From positions 65,753,905 through 65,817,904 of the forward strand of contig CM050690.1 in assembly GCA_027574665.1 (NCBI GenBank): 64,000 bases of DNA, in the 5' to 3' direction. The notes beneath the pieces were generated by a model. That model had not been told where the DNA came from. It worked only from the letters and a program-made list of their open reading frames with translations, and searched no databases. The position numbers and the translations under genes were made by a program. Positions 61,183-64,000 of this stretch are shown one piece after another (positions within the stretch are counted from its first letter, which is position 1; every line of letters starts with the position of its first letter). The DNA comes from Rhynochetos jubatus. Taxonomy: Eukaryota > Chordata > Aves > Eurypygiformes > Rhynochetidae.

Positions 61183-64000
61183 AAGCAGAAGTGTTATGTC
61201 TACTGAGAAAAACAAGGCAAAAGAAAGTTCAACAGCTTCCAAAATGATCAGGGAAGAAGTGCATGTTACACAAGTAGTGTCACTTCAGGACAGGAAGTTA
61301 AGGGGTATCCTTCAACTGCCTAGATCTCCATCTTCCTCTTTTGGGTGAGCCTAAAAAATTCCATGTCAGCAGAAGGGACTTTGGATGTTCGCTGTGAAGG
61401 ACCATAAATGATATTGTATCAAAAAATGCAAAGCAGCTGTATTTCTGACATGAGAGGAACTACCACAAAGTCGCTGGAAGTGGCTGCAAAGGTATTATCT
61501 GTGTGAGATGGGAAACTTCTTCAAACTGAATTTTAAAAAAATCGGTGTGGAGGGCTGGTTGGTGCAACATACTGTGTGCAGAAGCACAAGTGCTACTGAA
61601 ATGCTTCAGTAATATGGTGGATAACAGAATCCTGCCTAATTTCGGTACAGAAATTAAGGTTGCCAAAACTCTAAGTTACTGGAATTCTTATTGAATTCAC
61701 CTAAACCCAAAACAACAAAAGAGGTAAAAGAACTTATGGGACAGATAATCCAAAAATTGAACATGTTGCATAATGAATGCTTGCCAAGAACTGTTTGTGT
61801 TCATTAGATTTAATATCCGTGTTCATCAGGAGTTGATGACAATGACTGATTTCAAGACAAAACTGGTAGCATCTGTGAAATTGCACAGGGGTCAGCAATA
61901 CATTCTGAGCAAGGAATATCGCTGCAGAAAACTGGGAATTGAGTTTTGGAGACCATTACACATTATTCATTATGACAAAGGCAAGTTTCTCATGTAAAAA
62001 TTTGTTGATGACAAAACTTAAAACAGAAAATCTATTACTACTAAAGATGGAATGGAAAGCAGCCAGTTCCACAGAAACAGATCTCCCAGCAGGTTTCAGT
62101 AGAATATTTTTACATTTGAAACAGAGCATATCAATGAAAAGTATGACTCAGTCACAGCTTCCATAGCCTCCAAGGTAGAATTGTAGTTCCATCACATACA
62201 TCTTTCAGCTGCATACTTCATTCGTTGCTGGGCTTAAGCTCAGCTACTGGATTAGAATAACCTTCTTCTTTCCTTAGTTGCATTAAGGACCTCTTTTTTA
62301 ATCAATAAATAGATAAATTATGTGTGTTTTCACACAAAAATTATTTCGCACAGAACGGGGAAGTGTCATCATGATAAATGTAATAGCTACTGCAAAGCTA
62401 CCCTTCAGCAAGGACTACTGTATCTAAACAAAGTCTACAAAATATAAGTTCTGAAAACATCATTGCATTTTCCCTGCTGATACCAACAGCTGAAACTTCT
62501 GACTTTGGCTCATTGATGATAGGGATATCGTTCTACATCTTTCTTTTTCCAGTGTTTCATAGTTTAGATAACAGCAGCCGAGGCTCACCTGTGTGGCTTG
62601 CAGCCAGCACAAGTGAGAGAAGCTGGCCAGAAAGGAAATGTTCCTAGTTCTTCTGTGCACCTGGTAAATGAATTCTCAGGAGATAGATAATAGAAATTGA
62701 GCTGTTTGGGAATTTCCCTATAAAAGTTTTTTGTAAAACAAAAAACATTTTGTTGAGACCAAAACTTTGTGTGAGGTTACATTCCTCTGTTGTCAGGCAA
62801 GTTTTCTGTAAGATAAATGCATTTTTCTCATGTCCGCACCACACATGAACCCCCTTCCCCCACAGCCCATACAAGTGGATTGATTATGGGGCTATAAAGT
62901 ATTTGATGGTGGCGTTCTTGTTGTAGCCTCTGCTAGAAGTGTTCCATTTCATGTAAATATAATTATTCTGGGTCGAGGACTTGATCTTTCTCAATCCATA
63001 CGTCTGCTGTCAAGTAATTTTCCCTGGTCCAGTGAATGTCGTCTCTTTTTTAAAAAAAAACAAACACAAACTGCTTTCAGTGGTCTTGGATTCTTTCCAA
63101 AGGAAACAGGAAAATAGGACTTCTTCTTAGTGTTCATTCACTGACTCTCTGCCACAGGACATGGGAACCATTTCACAAGCATTCAAAATTTAACTGTAGA
63201 GAATTAAGCTGATAGCTGAGATATGCTGATGACATGCTTTTCAGTGGTTTGTAGCAGGAACCCACAGCACGCATGTAGGATTTCTCTGAGAAGTTAATGA
63301 GGTACCATCTCTTCTTTCTTTTAAGAGTCACCTGTGCCCAATGTCTGGTGTGTTTTATCCTCCCAGCTGAACAGAGTAAGTCCTAGACCATATGGTAAGC
63401 AAAGAGGCATCAAGTTAGCCCTGATGTGATACAGGGGCTGCCCGAGTCCAAGGAGTGAGGACCAAAGAGACGGGAATTAGAGTACTTCCAGGCAGATGGC
63501 CTGGGACTACTATTCCCCAGGAGATGGGCCGTGGGAAGAGACACAGTCCTGCAGGGAGCAGGACACAGATTTCATGTGGAACTGATCCTTACCTCCTTTT
63601 AAATCCTGCAGCAATGGTACCACACTCCAGTGGGTGGTGGGAGTCCTTTGGTCCTGCACCCAGGACACTGGCTTGCAAACTCAGCTACCTGTATCCTGTC
63701 CTGGCTCACTGCTATCCTAGATGCTTGTCTGAAATCAACCAACTGCACGTCTTTCTGTGAGTTTTGCTCAAGCAGGATTTTCTCAGGATTTTTCCAGCTT
63801 TTCTCTGGAGGAGCCAAATGTGAAGCCTTTTCTTCTGACAGAGCCAGAAAATGCAGAAGAGTTTGAAATGTAGAGTTAGCAGAAAATGCCAAAGCCTTTG
63901 CACTTCCAAGGCTGACTGACAATATCTGGAGATCTGTATTGTATACTAACCTTTTCTTTTAATGCTTTACCAAAATCAGCTAAGAAGAACAATCAATAAT

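Larger units (their letters stand above)
53994..64000. other. Unique sequence to the window end, no recognised gene
   Basis: About 10 kb without a recognisable gene or interspersed repeat. Simple repeats lie at 55890-55904, 58922-58934, 59332-59349, 60152-60188 and 61076-61182. GC-richer patches occur at about 56560-56920 and 57440-57610, where frames open on both strands overlap. A minus-strand frame of 87 codons (55919-56182) ends right at a donor-like CTAGTAAGT but has no known domain. X-box-like sites at 57220-57262 are listed separately. Confidence 0.45.

Noticed and set aside
1-64000. CRISPR arrays, tRNA or rRNA genes, operons, attachment sites or replication origins
   Set aside because: None seen by eye; the sequence is vertebrate nuclear DNA and shows no regularly spaced repeats or cloverleaf-like tRNA signature.

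Overview
The window reads as vertebrate nuclear DNA from a bird, most likely Neoaves. The evidence is five degenerate fragments of chicken-repeat-1 (CR1) LINEs, recognisable by the avian CR1 3' end and its short ATTCTATG-type tail repeat, and one full-length solo LTR of an ERV-L-like endogenous retrovirus of a kind common in neoavian genomes. Composition is AT-rich, with stop codons in all frames, many homopolymer tracts and no prokaryotic gene organisation. I could not recognise any host protein-coding gene. The open frames are short, overlap on both strands and show no known domain, apart from CR1 reverse-transcriptase remnants. The window is therefore either intergenic or lies inside a very large intron.

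Layout. 1-4708 is unique AT-rich sequence. 4709-5566 holds two independent minus-strand CR1 3' fragments. 5567-15300 is unique sequence with a G-rich patch (8750-9130), a YY1/NRF1-like motif pair (11347-11408), a possible 50-nt exon (12512-12561) and a CpG-dense block (about 13090-13755) that looks like a regulatory element. 15350-15790 is a GC-rich patch of unknown origin. 15800-33670 is mostly unique sequence with simple repeats, a perfect 13-bp hairpin (16965-16997) and a 29-bp tandem duplication (18609-18666). 33672-33814 is a plus-strand CR1 3' end. 35068-35666 is a solo LTR. 37213-37241 is a 29-nt G run. 37242-51783 is unique sequence with T/G- and A-rich tracts and small tandem repeats. 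51784-52997 is the longest CR1 copy, reaching into the reverse transcriptase, with its motif C aspartate replaced by asparagine. 53843-53993 is another CR1 tail. 53994-64000 is unique sequence with a pair of X-box-like sites (57220-57262) and an AT-rich repeat block (61076-61182).

There is no operon-like cooperation between genes to describe. What stands out is an ordinary avian retroelement landscape with a few candidate regulatory or exon-like islands. I found no support for an undescribed multi-gene system; the candidate islands are offered as testable leads with low to moderate confidence.
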